From Pisaster brevispinus (taxonomy: Eukaryota > Echinodermata > Asteroidea > Forcipulatida > Asteriidae): a stretch of 64,000 nt of DNA. Made by a program: the position numbers and the translations under genes. The stretch lies in NCBI GenBank assembly GCA_023634235.1, contig JAMKCF010000012.1:4942329-5006328 (forward strand). Reading direction: 5' to 3'. The notes under the pieces are model-generated. The model did no database searches, was not told the DNA's origin, and saw nothing but the letters and a program-made list of their open reading frames with translations. Below are positions 1-11,837 of this stretch, one piece after another (the first letter of the stretch is position 1; every line of letters begins with the position of its first letter).

Positions 1-2153
1 GAAGAAAAAAAAGAAAAAGAAATCTAGCCATCTGAATGGACTCAATCTCAACCCGTCGATGCCCTGTCATATTTGCAAATTATCAACTCAATCCCTTGTA
101 ACATTGCCAAGGAGTTGTCATCCGCTCAAACATCCCGTCTCCCTCTCCACTCTTGTAGTCTGACCAGGCTACTGACTGGTCCCCCAGCATGGCTAAGGAG
201 TTCGGCGGATACTCTCCGACCGACCTATGCTTCAGCCTTTTGAGGGGTTGGCAGTGATTACCGGCTAATTTACGCATAATCGAGAGTGACGCCAAGTATA
301 GGGAGGAACAGGAATGGGCAATAGACGTTTGACTCCCTCAGCGTACCGTCTGACTCATACCCGTTAAGCTGGGGGTATGTCCTCATGCAACTCATACTCC
401 TACAGTTCAGTCTACTCGGTACTAACCCATGCAAATAATAAAGAGATGTCACGATCCCATGAGATTATTACCAAAAAAATGCACACTGGGAAACAAGTCG
501 ATACTGTAGGTGACATTTAAAAAAATGCTCATTCATTATTCACACAGCAAGTTTTCCACCTTTTTGCAGACTTGTTTTTCGGCCGTTAATTTCAGGAGAG
601 TATTCATCGCCGTTTTTTTCCCTGTTTTTTTGTTAATGTATATAACTTTTTTATTTATATCTACAGGCTACGTGAACATCTGTCACAGGCAGGCAATAAA
701 TGACTCTTGTCACCAAGTTAGCTTGCAGGTGTTTTTCTCATATTCTGAAGTCAACCTATATAAGCCCCCCCCCCCCCATCTTGTTTTCTTTCTTTTCTTA
801 AATGTCACCAGACACTCGCTGTGTGTGTACAAAATCCACGCTAAAAATGATTCTGCACTTCCCTTGAAAGCACATGCCCCATCAAATAAACGAATGACCT
901 CATCAAATAGGTCTGATCCTGGGACTGTACGACTTAAAAATAGCAAATTAAAATAGCTGTAAAACATGGAGCCCGCAAAGCCGCCTATAAATAACTTGAA
1001 CTGATTGATGGGTTGTGTTACTTCTAACGTGCCCCAGTCGAAAAGCTGACAATCTTTTGCCATCTACTAATGGTGTCCGTGTGTCTGTCTGTAGTGCTCA
1101 TCCAAATTGATAACTCCCTCCGCCTCCTCCGCAGCAGGTACATCTTGACAATTTTTCGTTCCGTGCTAATCCCCTCTAGGGCATTCTCCCTGTAGTATTC
1201 CGCCCCATTATGCGCTACCTGTCTACTCCTTCAAGATTCGGCCTCTTTAGCATCACACAAATTAATAGACTGGTGGGATGAAAACAAATTACCATCGAGG
1301 AAAAAGCTCCTTTCGAGCTAAAAGACTTTTCCGATGGAACACGATGCTTAGCGGCGCCATTTTATGTGCTTCTGTGAAACTTGAGATTTCTTAAGACACT
1401 GTGCTGTATAAAGGATGATGTTATGGCTACTTTTGTGAAGCAGAAACCTTTAGAAAATGAAATCCCGAACCCATGAATTTAAATGCAAAACAAACAAAAA
1501 AACCTCTGAAATGGTTTTAACAAAAAGAATTTAAATTTAACCGATCTTAAAAATTGGAACTGTAAAATTTCTAGTGTAAAAAGCAAAAAAAATAGGGGAA
1601 ACAAAAGCAAAAAAAACCAACCCCCAAACTAATCTTGTTCAGACTTTGTTTAGAAAACAAACAAGTTCTGAATTCTGCTTCTGAATCACTGATAAATATG
1701 ATACTTTGCAGCCTACCAACCCATCAATTGACATGTGACCTGTGACATCAAGGTAGAAGTGCTCATCACTTGGGCAAAACGTCTGGCCAGTAATGCAATT
1801 TAGTTCTTGTGGATTGCCTGACTGAGACAGAAATCTTTGTAAAATCTAACATAAATGGGAAATTTAGGTTGACCTTAAAAAAAAAAACACCAAAAAAACA
1901 CCTTAATGTATCTTTCTTTCTAATCTGTGACGGCAAAGAAAATCTTAAGGTAGGGGAAATTAAGAACAAATCCTGATGAATCTCAGGAATGCTAACTACA
2001 GGAGTGTGTATTTTGTAACTGCTATGTTTAACCATTTCATGACGCCATCATCTACAATCGAGTATAATCCCATACAGCAGAAACCCCCCAAAATATGCCC
2101 CCATTCAACAAACATAATGGAGAAAAAAGATGAAATGAAGCATGTGAACCTAC
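1..2153 (-). other. Start of the intron after exon G
   Basis: Intronic by position. I see no further exon with splice sites and family similarity. It holds a 13-base C run at 765-777 and A-rich sequence at about 1490-1620. Positions 1-480 are more balanced in composition and contain short open frames on both strands, none recognisable. Confidence 0.6.
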
Positions 2154-2336
2154 CTGTCTTTCGAGGGGATCTTTCAGGACATGGCCTTCTCTCTTGGGTA
2201 TCGCCGTACCTGTGGTGATACTTCCCACTGAGCTAGTAGGAGAGGAGGTATTAAACGAAAACGGGACTTGAAGTTTACGCAGCGACTCCTGGAAGTGACG
2301 CTGAACAAGGGCCTGTGCATCCGTGGGAGGGTATTC
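2154..2336 (-). CDS. JMJD1C: KDM3/JMJD1C-like demethylase, linker exon (exon G)
   Basis: Exon of 61 codons (residues 931-991). The acceptor CCGAATTTCATTTCAG precedes GAA and the donor is AGACAG|GTAGGTTC; both are phase 0, matching exon F upstream. The peptide begins EYPPTDAQALVQRHFQESLR, resembling the short charged helix that follows the His/Pro-rich part of JMJD1C (LVDHHKEEL.RK), then runs through Ser/Thr-rich sequence to KREGHVLKDPLERQ. A possible alternative donor (ACAG|GTACGG) lies inside the exon but is a poorer match and would shorten it. Only 358 bp separate it from exon F, the one short intron here. The following exons, including the zinc finger and JmjC domain, are not in the remaining 2.1 kb as far as I can see. 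Confidence 0.82.
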
Positions 2337-2694
2337 CTGAAATGAAATTCGGTCAGAACGAAAAAACAAAAACCCACTACCATTAGGTGAGGAATACAAC
2401 AACATTCTGAACACTTTGCAGCAATCTCCTTAACTTCCTGAGAGTGAATGGACAGCAGGGCTTCAGCCAAAACCTGGGAGTATGGCATCCAAATTGTCCA
2501 TAAATTGAACAACCCAGAGTTTGATTAATAATACTATTGTTATTTTGAAGCAAGTGCTGGCTCCACCTGAAAATAGCTCAATAATTTTTCTAACTTATTA
2601 GTCTTAGAGCTCAAACTATATTTGTGTCCGTTGAAAATGGTTACACCTGGCTGAAATGATAGAAATGTAAGGTTCATCAAATAAAGTGACTTAC
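2337..2694 (-). other. Short intron between exons F and G
   Basis: A 358-bp phase-0 intron with GTAAGT at its 5' end and TTTCATTTCAG at its 3' end. It is far shorter than the other introns here. Open frames crossing it (for example minus-strand 2174-2512) are read-through of exon G and have no independent support. Confidence 0.85.
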
Positions 2695-4814
2695 CTGGTA
2701 ATGTCTGACGGTAGAATCCCTAGCATTGTCACGTTGTGCAGTCGCTGCTTGGTGTGGAGGTTGAGATGTTGGCCTGGGCGTGTGCAACTTACTGTCCGGA
2801 TGTGACTGCGATGAGAGTACCTGGCCTTGAGCTTGCTGTGCCTTCTCCTGCTGCTGCTGTTGCTGCTGCTGCTGGTGCATGTGAGTCAGTTCCTCAGGAT
2901 GCACGACCCAGGCAGTGGGCAACCCAAGCGACGCTGCATGTTGCTGTTGCTGCTGCTGCTGCTGCTGCCACAGTGACTGCAGCTGTGACGTTGATATCCC
3001 TGGATGGAGCCCCTGCGCCTGGAGTTGTGCCACGAGCTGAGGGCTGATGAGGGTTGGGTATGCCAGCTGAGGTCTTAGGCGGGCTATGGAATCCTGATGA
3101 ATGAATCCTGCCACGTGGGGAGGATGAAGGTGTTGCTGCTCCAATGCCGCCAGGTGTGGCGGGGCAGGGTAGGATGCCAGTCCATGAGGGGGCAGTGGGT
3201 GTGGATACATGTGAACCTGGGAAAACATTGGATGGCGCTGTAAGGAGTGATGCGCTGGAATGTGGCCGACTGAAGGGATGGCTGCCGACGGCACAAAAGG
3301 AGTAGGCTTGACCCCGATTGCCGTCGGCGTTGCACGCAGAGTACTGTGAGGTGAGTGGCTTAATAGCTTGTGGCTAGGGGAAGGGGTGTGCTCACGGTTA
3401 AAATGTTGGAAGTGCTGGATAGATTCAATGTGCCTCACAGACGAGTCCACCAGGCTAGGGTCCCTGTATACTTGAACTGGCTCTGCGACACTAAAGGTCA
3501 ATTTGGCACTTGATGGACGACTATTTGAGTGGAGATCGTCTCTTCTCAACCTTGATTCTGAATCCTCCGATTCTCTCCTGGAGTCAGCTGGTTCTTTCGT
3601 TCCGTCCAATGGATGAGAGGTAGCAGTGTTGGGCTCTTTGCTGCTATTTTCGTCAGTGTCAGAGTCTTTCCTCTGATCTTGGCTTGACTCTGATACCGTC
3701 TGTAGTGTTTCTTGCTGAAATATTTCTATCCCTTCCTCCTCTTCTGCCTCTGATCTGAGAGGTATGGTCTCCCCAGAGGAGGGAAGCTGTGTCACTGTAT
3801 CAGCTTCAGAGTTCAGACTGACAGAATTACTTGTTGGGATCACAGGGACAGTGTCTTGTGTTGGACTATTCCAGAGAGTAGGTGTGGAGGTGTTGCTAGC
3901 AGTAGAGGAGGCAGTGGTTACTGATTCGGTACTCACCGTTGACGAGATGCAAGCGGTCACAAGTCCAACTGTGGTTGTAGTTGCTGCATCAAGCTCGGAC
4001 ACTTTGGGTGGTGCCCACACCTTTGTTTGTGAGTCTTTGCTTGAAGCAAGTTGATGCTTGGTTGTATCCAAATCTCGTGTCACCTCCCGTGTTATGATAT
4101 TGGCGACACACTGCGAGATAAAGTTGGAGACTCTGGGCATGGACGTAGACAAAAATAACTTTGGTGTGTCCTCAACAACAGTGGAGGTAGGGGTTTCCTT
4201 TTGAATGTCAGAGGATGTAGGTTCACAATCCACCTTGGCTTTTGGCTCTCTGTTTTTGGACTTGTGTTTGCTTTTATGGTGTTTCCTCTCAGTGTGTGCA
4301 ATGTCCCTACCCTCACTAGCAACAAGGCTTGTGTTGTCTTTGGTTTCAGATTTTCTCTCCTCGTTGCCGTGCTTGCGTGACTTGCTACGATGGCGGCTCG
4401 AGTGTTTCTCGTGATCCGGTGAGCGGGAAGAATGATGGTGATGATGTTTGCGTTCCTTCTTCTCCTTTTTGTCCTCTTTGGATTTCTTCTCCTCTTTGCT
4501 ATCCCGCTTCTGCTCCTCTTTTTCTTTCTTTCCTTCTTTCTTGTCCTCTTTACTGAGAATCTTTTCACCCTTTTTGTCCTCTTTTAAACTTGGGTCTTCC
4601 TCTTTGGATTTCTCGTCCTCCTCTTGTCCCTTCTCTTTTTCTTTCACTTTCTCTTTGTCCAGCGATGACTCGGAGCTAGCTGATCTAGACCGGTGTCTCT
4701 TAGGTGGGGATGTCACTTTCTTGGGATCTTCAGTTGTTACAGGATCACAGGGTTTTCGTTTTCGGTCTTTCTTAGACTTGTGGTTGCTGGAGGACTTTTC
4801 TTTAGTGATTTTCT
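2695..4814 (-). CDS. JMJD1C: KDM3/JMJD1C-like demethylase, large central exon (exon F)
   Basis: Very long exon, 2120 nt: two bases completing codon 224, then 706 codons (residues 225-930). The acceptor CTTTTTCCTCTGCAG precedes AGAAAATC and the donor is TACCAG|GTAAGTC. In order it encodes NLS-like KKDRKRKP (about 238-245), PPKRHRSRS (about 260), a Lys/Glu-rich stretch (about 277-346), HHHHH (347-351), Ser/Thr-rich sequence, an acidic run, then His/Pro-rich sequence with poly-Gln runs at about 840-848 and 871-879. Two short motifs shared with JMJD1C place it: VYRDPSL near 672 and GLPTAWVVHPE near 854-864. JMJD1C genes also have one giant disordered exon here. The valine codon GTG at 4714-4716 gives an apparent ORF start but is internal; the frame is open back to the acceptor. 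Probably a disordered nuclear scaffold. Catalytic domains lie downstream, outside the window. Confidence 0.94.
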
Positions 4815-7800
4815 CTGCAGAGGAAAAAGAACACAGGAATAATTATACAATTCTTGACAGACCTTTTTAAAAATGTATCAACCGATATACCGAACATAGG
4901 ATTGACTTTAACAAGTCACACACATTTTAATCATAATTAAGTACCAAGAAACATGGGCCATTGTCGGTTAAAGTAAACGTCAACTGCCACAACTTCACAT
5001 TGATAAATGTACTTTTTCTGTCTTCACAAAACAAGGCAGAAGTATTCCAGAAATACACTGACAAGTTTACAGGGGCTCTGTGCCCTTAGCTGGCTGAAGT
5101 AACCCATATTACGCCTTAGTTGTTCAGGGAAACCAATTTGACCTACTTCACAATGCCTTCACGGCAACAACAGGTCTGGCAATTCCCGTTTTTTCCCACC
5201 AACCTGGGGTAGCAGTTACAATTGCCATCCCCCAACTCAGCCAAACCCAAACAAAGCGGTGTCTTTAGGGACGGCGCACACAAGCCATGAGAACGTGGCA
5301 GAAGGAAGCAGGCCCCATGAATAACACAATGCAACATTTTGATAACTCCACACCTAATCCCCACCATTCAACTACAAGGAGGGCCTAACATGACCGGTTT
5401 TTTCTTAACTCAAAGACAACTAATAAAAAATCTTGCACTTTGGCAGCCGAAAAGCCTCCAGGATACAATATATCAAGGGATAACCTTATGTTTGCTTCAG
5501 CTAAGTCACACCCTTGCATTTCCACAACTCTGCCTTAGGAGACAGGCAGGGGTGAAAATGGAGGAAAAAAAGGAGAGACAAAAAAAATTCTCCACAATTC
5601 TGCCCTCAAGGCTCAGTCCATGCATTGTCAGAAAGAAAAACAACACCTCTGTGTTGTTGATGGGTGCCAGCGAGAGAGACTGAGAAAGTGTTGGGGGTCA
5701 ACCTGGGAGAGAGCCAAGGTGCAGCTTGTTAAAAAAAAAAGGAAAAAAAAGCACCACCCACTCTTAAAATCTTTATAGAAAATTGCAACGAGTGAAACTG
5801 AACTGGCCACTGAAACACCCAGATAAGCTACATCAACTTAAAACCCTTCCGAAGTTGAGATATTTTTAGGGAGGCCGGTCTCACCAGGGTCACACGTACT
5901 TTTGTAGATATAAAACAAAACTAACCCCCCAAAAAACTGACACTACAAAACGGAGAAATTGTTCTCAAATTGGGCAGACCCTTACTGGTAGGTAAGGGGA
6001 ACACTCATACTAATTGATCACTCCTAGATTTGTTTTTTGGCCAAGAGAAATGCCAGAGGAAGTGACACCCAGTGAGAGGGAATTCATGGGATACTGTAAT
6101 TGAATCAGTAGCTTCCTAGGAATCGTAATTGGATAACCACGAGATAATAATACATCAACACATGCCTTGAAGAAGAAGAAAAAAAAAAAACCTCTCCATT
6201 GATGTAAGAAAACACTCGTCAAATTGGAAACTACTTAAGCATTGATTTAAGGAAAGTCTGAACTCTGAAAGTGCATTTAGTTGAGAACATTTGTGTAAAT
6301 TGGTTGAATGATCATGGCCTCCCCCCCCCCCCCCAACCTTTCCCGTATGCAACAGGCTCAAAACTTATGTGCTCGGAATTGGAGAGACAATTTTCAAAAG
6401 GCTGGGTTTGGAGGCAAAATCCTTTCCGAACAACACCGTGCTCAGCTTTGTCCGACCAATTAACAGTATATTGTCTGTCTTAATTGAGACAACCGATTCA
6501 CTGTGCATCATCAATCAACAAGACCTGTCATATAGTGTTCAAAACATTGCACTTAATTTTGCAATTGTTTTAACTGACCATAACTTACTAACCCTTTTGA
6601 TTTGGGTATTTGGGTTTTTTTTCAATTAAATATAACATGTCAACCAAATCGTGTTATATTAAAATTCAAAATGTAGATTAACTGCATGGCCGACATCTCC
6701 TTTTTTAAGGTGTTTCTTTTCATATTCAAAACTTCTCCTTTTCACTTCCTTCTTAACAGGCAGAAGGAAGAGTGAAAATAATTATTGAAAAAACTTAAGA
6801 CAATTCTGCATTCTACTTCAATTGCTTCGTAGACTGAGACCTACCTGCCATTAATGTTGTAAGGAAAACTTTAAAAAGTACTATCACTATTGATTCATAG
6901 GAGTGGATGTGGTTTTTTTTAAGATGGCCTCCAAGGTCAAATTCAGTTTTGTGATCCACTCATTTAAAAAAAAACCCAAGTTCTTATGATAGTGGCAAAA
7001 CAGTGTACAACGCCATTGTGTTTGATACCCTACCAGTGCGAATTTTGTCAACATTCTAAAACATCCAGTAAAGTCACGTTTCAAATATAATGGGTCTGCA
7101 TAGTCTTGTACAGGAAACATTTTAGTTTGTTCCCGAATGTTGATGATATTCAATCACAAAGGCATTGCATTTGACCTTTTGCAAGATAAAAAAAAAAAAA
7201 TCCTCTTTGAAATGTACAGACCCAAATGTTGTTGATGTACCCAATGGCGTCGTGTTTCAAATTTCGCTCTGAAAGAGTGTCCAATAAAATGAAATTTTAC
7301 ACCATTTCAACAGGAGGTTAGAGACTCGTAATTTTGTCTTCATCTTTCAAAAAGACTCAATCAATTGGAAAATGAATTGGACCTCACAGACCCTCTTTAG
7401 TATTGAATACAATCATACCAGTCATTAAATCATGCCCTGCCGAAATAACGCTGTTTAAAACATTAATCACAAGAGGAGAGTTTCTTTTCTTTCTTTTTTC
7501 TTTTCGTTTTTTTTTTTTGGACAGGCTGGTGCACTTGGAATGATCTTGAAGGTATTACTTCATGGCAAGACTTTGATGGTAAGCCACTTGTAATCTCCAG
7601 CAATGCTGGAATTACTCAACAAATCCACCCTACCCTTGACATTTTAGCATTGGACTGCGGCTCAAGCCAATCTGAACCTGGCATCGAAAGCTCGCTAGCA
7701 AGTAGAGAAGGAGAGAGGACTCACAAACAGAGTACGAGGGGCTAAATATAGAGAGACAACAACTCCAACACAGGTGTTTCTTCAGAGAAATGTCAGCCGG

Positions 7801-10800
7801 CTTTTGGGGGTGCAGGTTTAGCTGAACCATGATAGCTAAGCTTTCCCCCACACTCTGCGATCGGCATCATTGCTCAAGAAGCTCCGCTACAGTTGACAGG
7901 TGACATCATCAAGATATTAATCGATTGCACACTCCGAACCTGTGCGCTGTGACCAACCACTGGACAGGTGGTCCTAATGTACAGGTTGACTGTTTTTTGG
8001 GGGTTTTTTTTGGCGACACTGTTTATCTGGAGTTGGCAACATTGTACAACATCACATGGTCACTTCCTGTTTCACTATTCAGCCCTAGCTTATCCACATT
8101 GGAACCTTGTCATACAAGGTAATTTGTCGTAAAGTCAACTTGAAGGCAACCACAATGCACTCCATGCTAAAAGAACACCTACATGTAGGTAAGGAACACC
8201 TCTAGGTAAAACTAGAGATTTTTCTCCCTCTTACAATCCCAAAGAATTTCCTCAAGTGGCATGATAGCCATTCAAACTTTTCAATTTGTTACCAAGAAGA
8301 AGAAAAAAAATCACACCAAATATTCATAACTCTTAACTTTTTCCAGAATAATCACAAAGCTTTACACAAAACCAATTATTATTTGCAGGAAATACAAACT
8401 ACATTTACAGCCAAACAGACTTCCTTCATCAGGAAGAAAAACTATATTCAGTGGATTCAACAACTCACAAAGGTAACAAAATTCTTTATAATAACAGCCG
8501 CAAAAAGGGAACAAATGCATGGTGTAAACATGTGAGAGTGCCCTGGGCTAGGCGCTTGTCTGTTCATCCAAACTAGACTGGAATTAGCTTTTGGGATGAC
8601 CCCATGCACAAAACATTCTTGACCTCCTATTTATAGACCAGACTGTACAGTGCTTGGGAGTCAAACAGTATTTTGTGCACGTAAATTTATCAGAAAATTT
8701 GGGTTTACCAGACCTTTTGTTAACTTAATAAATTGTTCCCTTTGAATAGTAGCAATGAGGTAGTGCACAAAAAATGAACCAGGCAAAAAAATGGAATTGT
8801 TACCATATAAAAGTTCCAGTACAAACCTACTTTTACTAAAATATTCAAAAGCACGGCTTGTATTATTGAATAAACAAACGTGACAAAATGTCAAGAATTA
8901 TGTTTTCATATTGTAGTTCAAGATCCTTTCTTCAATCCTCCCTGAAACATCTCTTGAATGAACTATAATTATAGTTTTGTTATTCGACAATGACTAGGCC
9001 CTACATGTTTGCTTAGTTCACATGTTTCTCTATCGAGTCAACTTTGTTCTTGCTCACAATCGGAAAATTCCGAGAAAGGTACATTTGTTTTTGTTTGTTT
9101 TAGGAATAGGGTGATTTAGTTTTAAGTTACAAGGACGATTCCGATAAACAAGTGGCTTCAAGTTGGACAGAGTTAGCCAGAAGTATTATAATGCTCCCGT
9201 GAACTTACAGTTTTTTCCTGACACAACTGAGTTGCCCCATTTCAAATCAAATAAATCCAGAATTCCAAAGATACTTTTTTTTCTTCTTTTCCTGACGCTT
9301 TTCTTCAAGTACATGCTCTAGGCGCTTCTAAGCGCAGGGGAGAAAAACAACTATTCTCACAACAGATGAACAAAAATCCCACAGGAAATGAGCCAACATG
9401 CAGACCTCAAGTTATAAAAGTAGAAAGAAAGAAGGGGATATCTTTGGGGGGAAAAAGAAAAGAAAAGAAAGAAAAAAAAGGAGGAAAATTTAATATGTCA
9501 AATATAGCGTCCCCCATGTCAGGTGTAAGTCTTTAACAGCTAGTCACCATAGCAACCAACACCCCCTTGGATGCCAAGGGTTAGAGGATCTGTACAAACA
9601 TGTCACAGTGGCGGCTGCCAGTGCCTATTACGAAGAATTCCCTTCGGACTGTTGTGTGCTTCACAGGGCAAATGAGATTTAGGATTATTCAGGAGCCAGG
9701 CGAGCGTGAGGGTTTGGGCTCGTTTAGAGAGTCTTTTTCCCCACACAACACTGTTATTGCAACGGTGGTTCCTCACTTTATTTCCCATCCACAACGCAAG
9801 ACGTGTACATATCCACGCTGATTGCTGAGGCTTCTTGTTTTTGTTGTGCAGCGCCAGACATTCTTAGCGAAATCTCATCCTCGAGTGGGATACCAACCTG
9901 TGGAAATTTAATTTAGTTTAGAGATGACAACAATGAACTATCTGTCCAAAATAAGAGTTTGTTGGTCGTTTTTTTTTCCCCCCTTTTTTCCCCCCTTTCT
10001 TTTTTCGGTAGGGGTGAAATCTAACCTCGTTGTTCATGCATGACATTTGGACTAGACGGTCACATGGGTGGAACTGATTTGTACTATGAAATGAAATGAT
10101 CTGTTGACTTACTCCTAATACTAACAGCCTGGAAGAACAAAGCAAACTTACGATACATGTATCGATCCAGTATTTGAGAAAGGGGAAGCAGGTGAGGGCC
10201 GCAAGGGTACCAGGAAGATCGCTTAAATGCAGATAGCTCCACCTGATAGTGTTCTTTCTCAGTAACATGTGATCTTGCGAGTTATGTATAGTGTGTCTAG
10301 ATTTGTACTACATAATGCAGCATCTAATTAAGGTCAGAATATTTCAGCATTGAAATGGAATACCTTTTGCATTGAATAGGCTATAGTTCAAAATAAAAAC
10401 TTTTAAAGAATTTGTATGATTTTGACCCTTGACATTTTGAGGGATATAAATACACTGTTGATAGACAGTTTTACAATGACTTTAGAGCCCAACGAGTTCA
10501 ATAATGCAGTGACATACATGCATCAAGCAAACCATGACAATCGCAACTCGGCCAGCACGTATGACACATTTTTTCGGCACAGTCCGTCAGTGACATCACT
10601 TTACGTCAAATGACATGTATGATTTTTTTTTAGCCTATAGCAAAACTCCTGACTTCCTATTCATCATATCCTTTTGTCCTTCGCAGAGGCTTATTCTAGG
10701 GGGGAAAAAACCTTCTGAAATCAGGCCTAAGTTCTTCACCAGAAAGCCTTCCATTCTCCTTTTGTCTGGGGAGGGATGTTCATTATTTCACAGATACAAG

Positions 10801-11179
10801 GAGGTAGAGATAAAAAGGTTTGGCCATCTTTACGAATTTCGAATTTGTGACATGCAGATAATGCAGGAGTTGCATTCATTGTTGGTCTTACCACTGGGGG
10901 GGGGGGGGGGGAGGCGTGGTAGTCGAGTGGCAGGGATCATCCAAGATTTAAAAGGGTCCATCCACAGATCTCCCTCTGCTCCAGAGTGTACCAACAGACT
11001 GATTACTGCCAATCCAAAGCCTTGAAATCTCAATAAGCAGCCCCATTATGTAACATGTGTACTTATGGATTACAAGATTAGACAGTGTAGGGCCTACTTA
11101 TCTCAGATTAGAATGTCTAACATTTGGACCATGACTTGGTAACGATAGACACTGTACTCGGAAACCTATACATACATGT
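4815..11179 (-). other. Intron E-F, part nearest exon F
   Basis: No gene seen. Contains homopolymer and simple-sequence patches: C14 at 6321-6334, T-rich at 7490-7520, an AG-rich patch at 9420-9485, and G16 at 10896-10911. Several short ORFs on both strands have no recognisable content. Confidence 0.6.
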
Positions 11180-11466
11180 ACATCTCCATTTATTTTGCTG
11201 TCTAGATTTTAGAGGCCAAGTAAAGAGCATTTAAGAATTGTTGTTCTTGTTCAAATTTATCTATGAATTCTCAGTTGGACAACAGAAATTGCAAGATTAA
11301 ACTCTCCCAAATCTGTTCTAAACCAATTTTGCACCTATATTTCTTAAAACTACATTTGTTTTACAGAACTGTTTCCTAAAATCAATTTAAATCTTGTATT
11401 TATTTATACTTATATTGTCATTATTGTTTTGATACTGTGAAAATAACATCAATAAACCTTGAACCT
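11180..11466 (+). mobile_element. Possible 3' end of a non-LTR retroposon
   Basis: AT-rich sequence without stable open frame that ends in AATAAACCTTGAACCTTG, meaning a polyadenylation-type AATAAA followed by a short repeat of ACCTTGA. Terminal short tandem repeats of this kind are typical of the 3' ends of some non-LTR retrotransposons. No reverse transcriptase sequence is present, so this would be a severely 5'-truncated copy. A similar but weaker tail (AAATAAAGAAAATAAAACC) occurs near 40075. Confidence 0.25.
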
Positions 11467-11716
11467 TGCTCATAAGACTCTTCACCTTTTGCCACTTAGA
11501 CATTTTCACAATCTCAATGTCGTCCATTAATTATTGAAATAATTCCAATTATTGAAATAGTTATCACTGAATACGAATTGATGTTTATGGAAAAGACCAC
11601 TGCAAGCGTTGACACTAAAAACCAAAACAAAACACAAACAATTGAAATTGCTTTTCTTTGTCAGAAAGAATTGAGACGCGTCATCTAACAGATTAAATCC
11701 TGCAATGGGAGACTTT

Positions 11717-11837
11717 GGAACGCTAGGTGGCAGCGGACTTACCAGGTAAATGTCCATTGTTTACGTAGTTCTGAGCATTGCGCACATTACCGAGAACACT
11801 GGATTTACCTGGTAAGTCTGCTGCCACCTAGTGTCCC
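11717..11837. mobile_element. Short palindromic (MITE-like) element with two CTCF-like motifs
   Basis: The left arm (11717-11755) and the reverse complement of the right arm (11799-11837) match at 32 of their first 35 positions, with about 43 bp between them. Each arm carries CTAGGTGGCAGC, which fits the core of the bilaterian CTCF consensus (CCAC-YAG-RKGGC-RS). The copy in the right arm (minus strand, 11820-11833) reads CACTAGGTGGCAGC and fits best. Structure suggests a miniature foldback element. CTCF binding is inference from motif similarity. Confidence 0.6.

Noticed and set aside
510..956. 148-codon plus-strand frame
   Set aside because: Low-complexity (Phe-rich and a Pro run from a C homopolymer), no motif, no splice or promoter support.
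2736..3047. Plus-strand frame with Ala-rich runs
   Set aside because: Antisense of the poly-Gln part of exon F; the Ala runs come from the CTG side of the CAG repeats.
4448..4870. Plus-strand Phe/Ser-rich frame of 140 codons
   Set aside because: Antisense shadow of the Lys/Glu-rich start of exon F.
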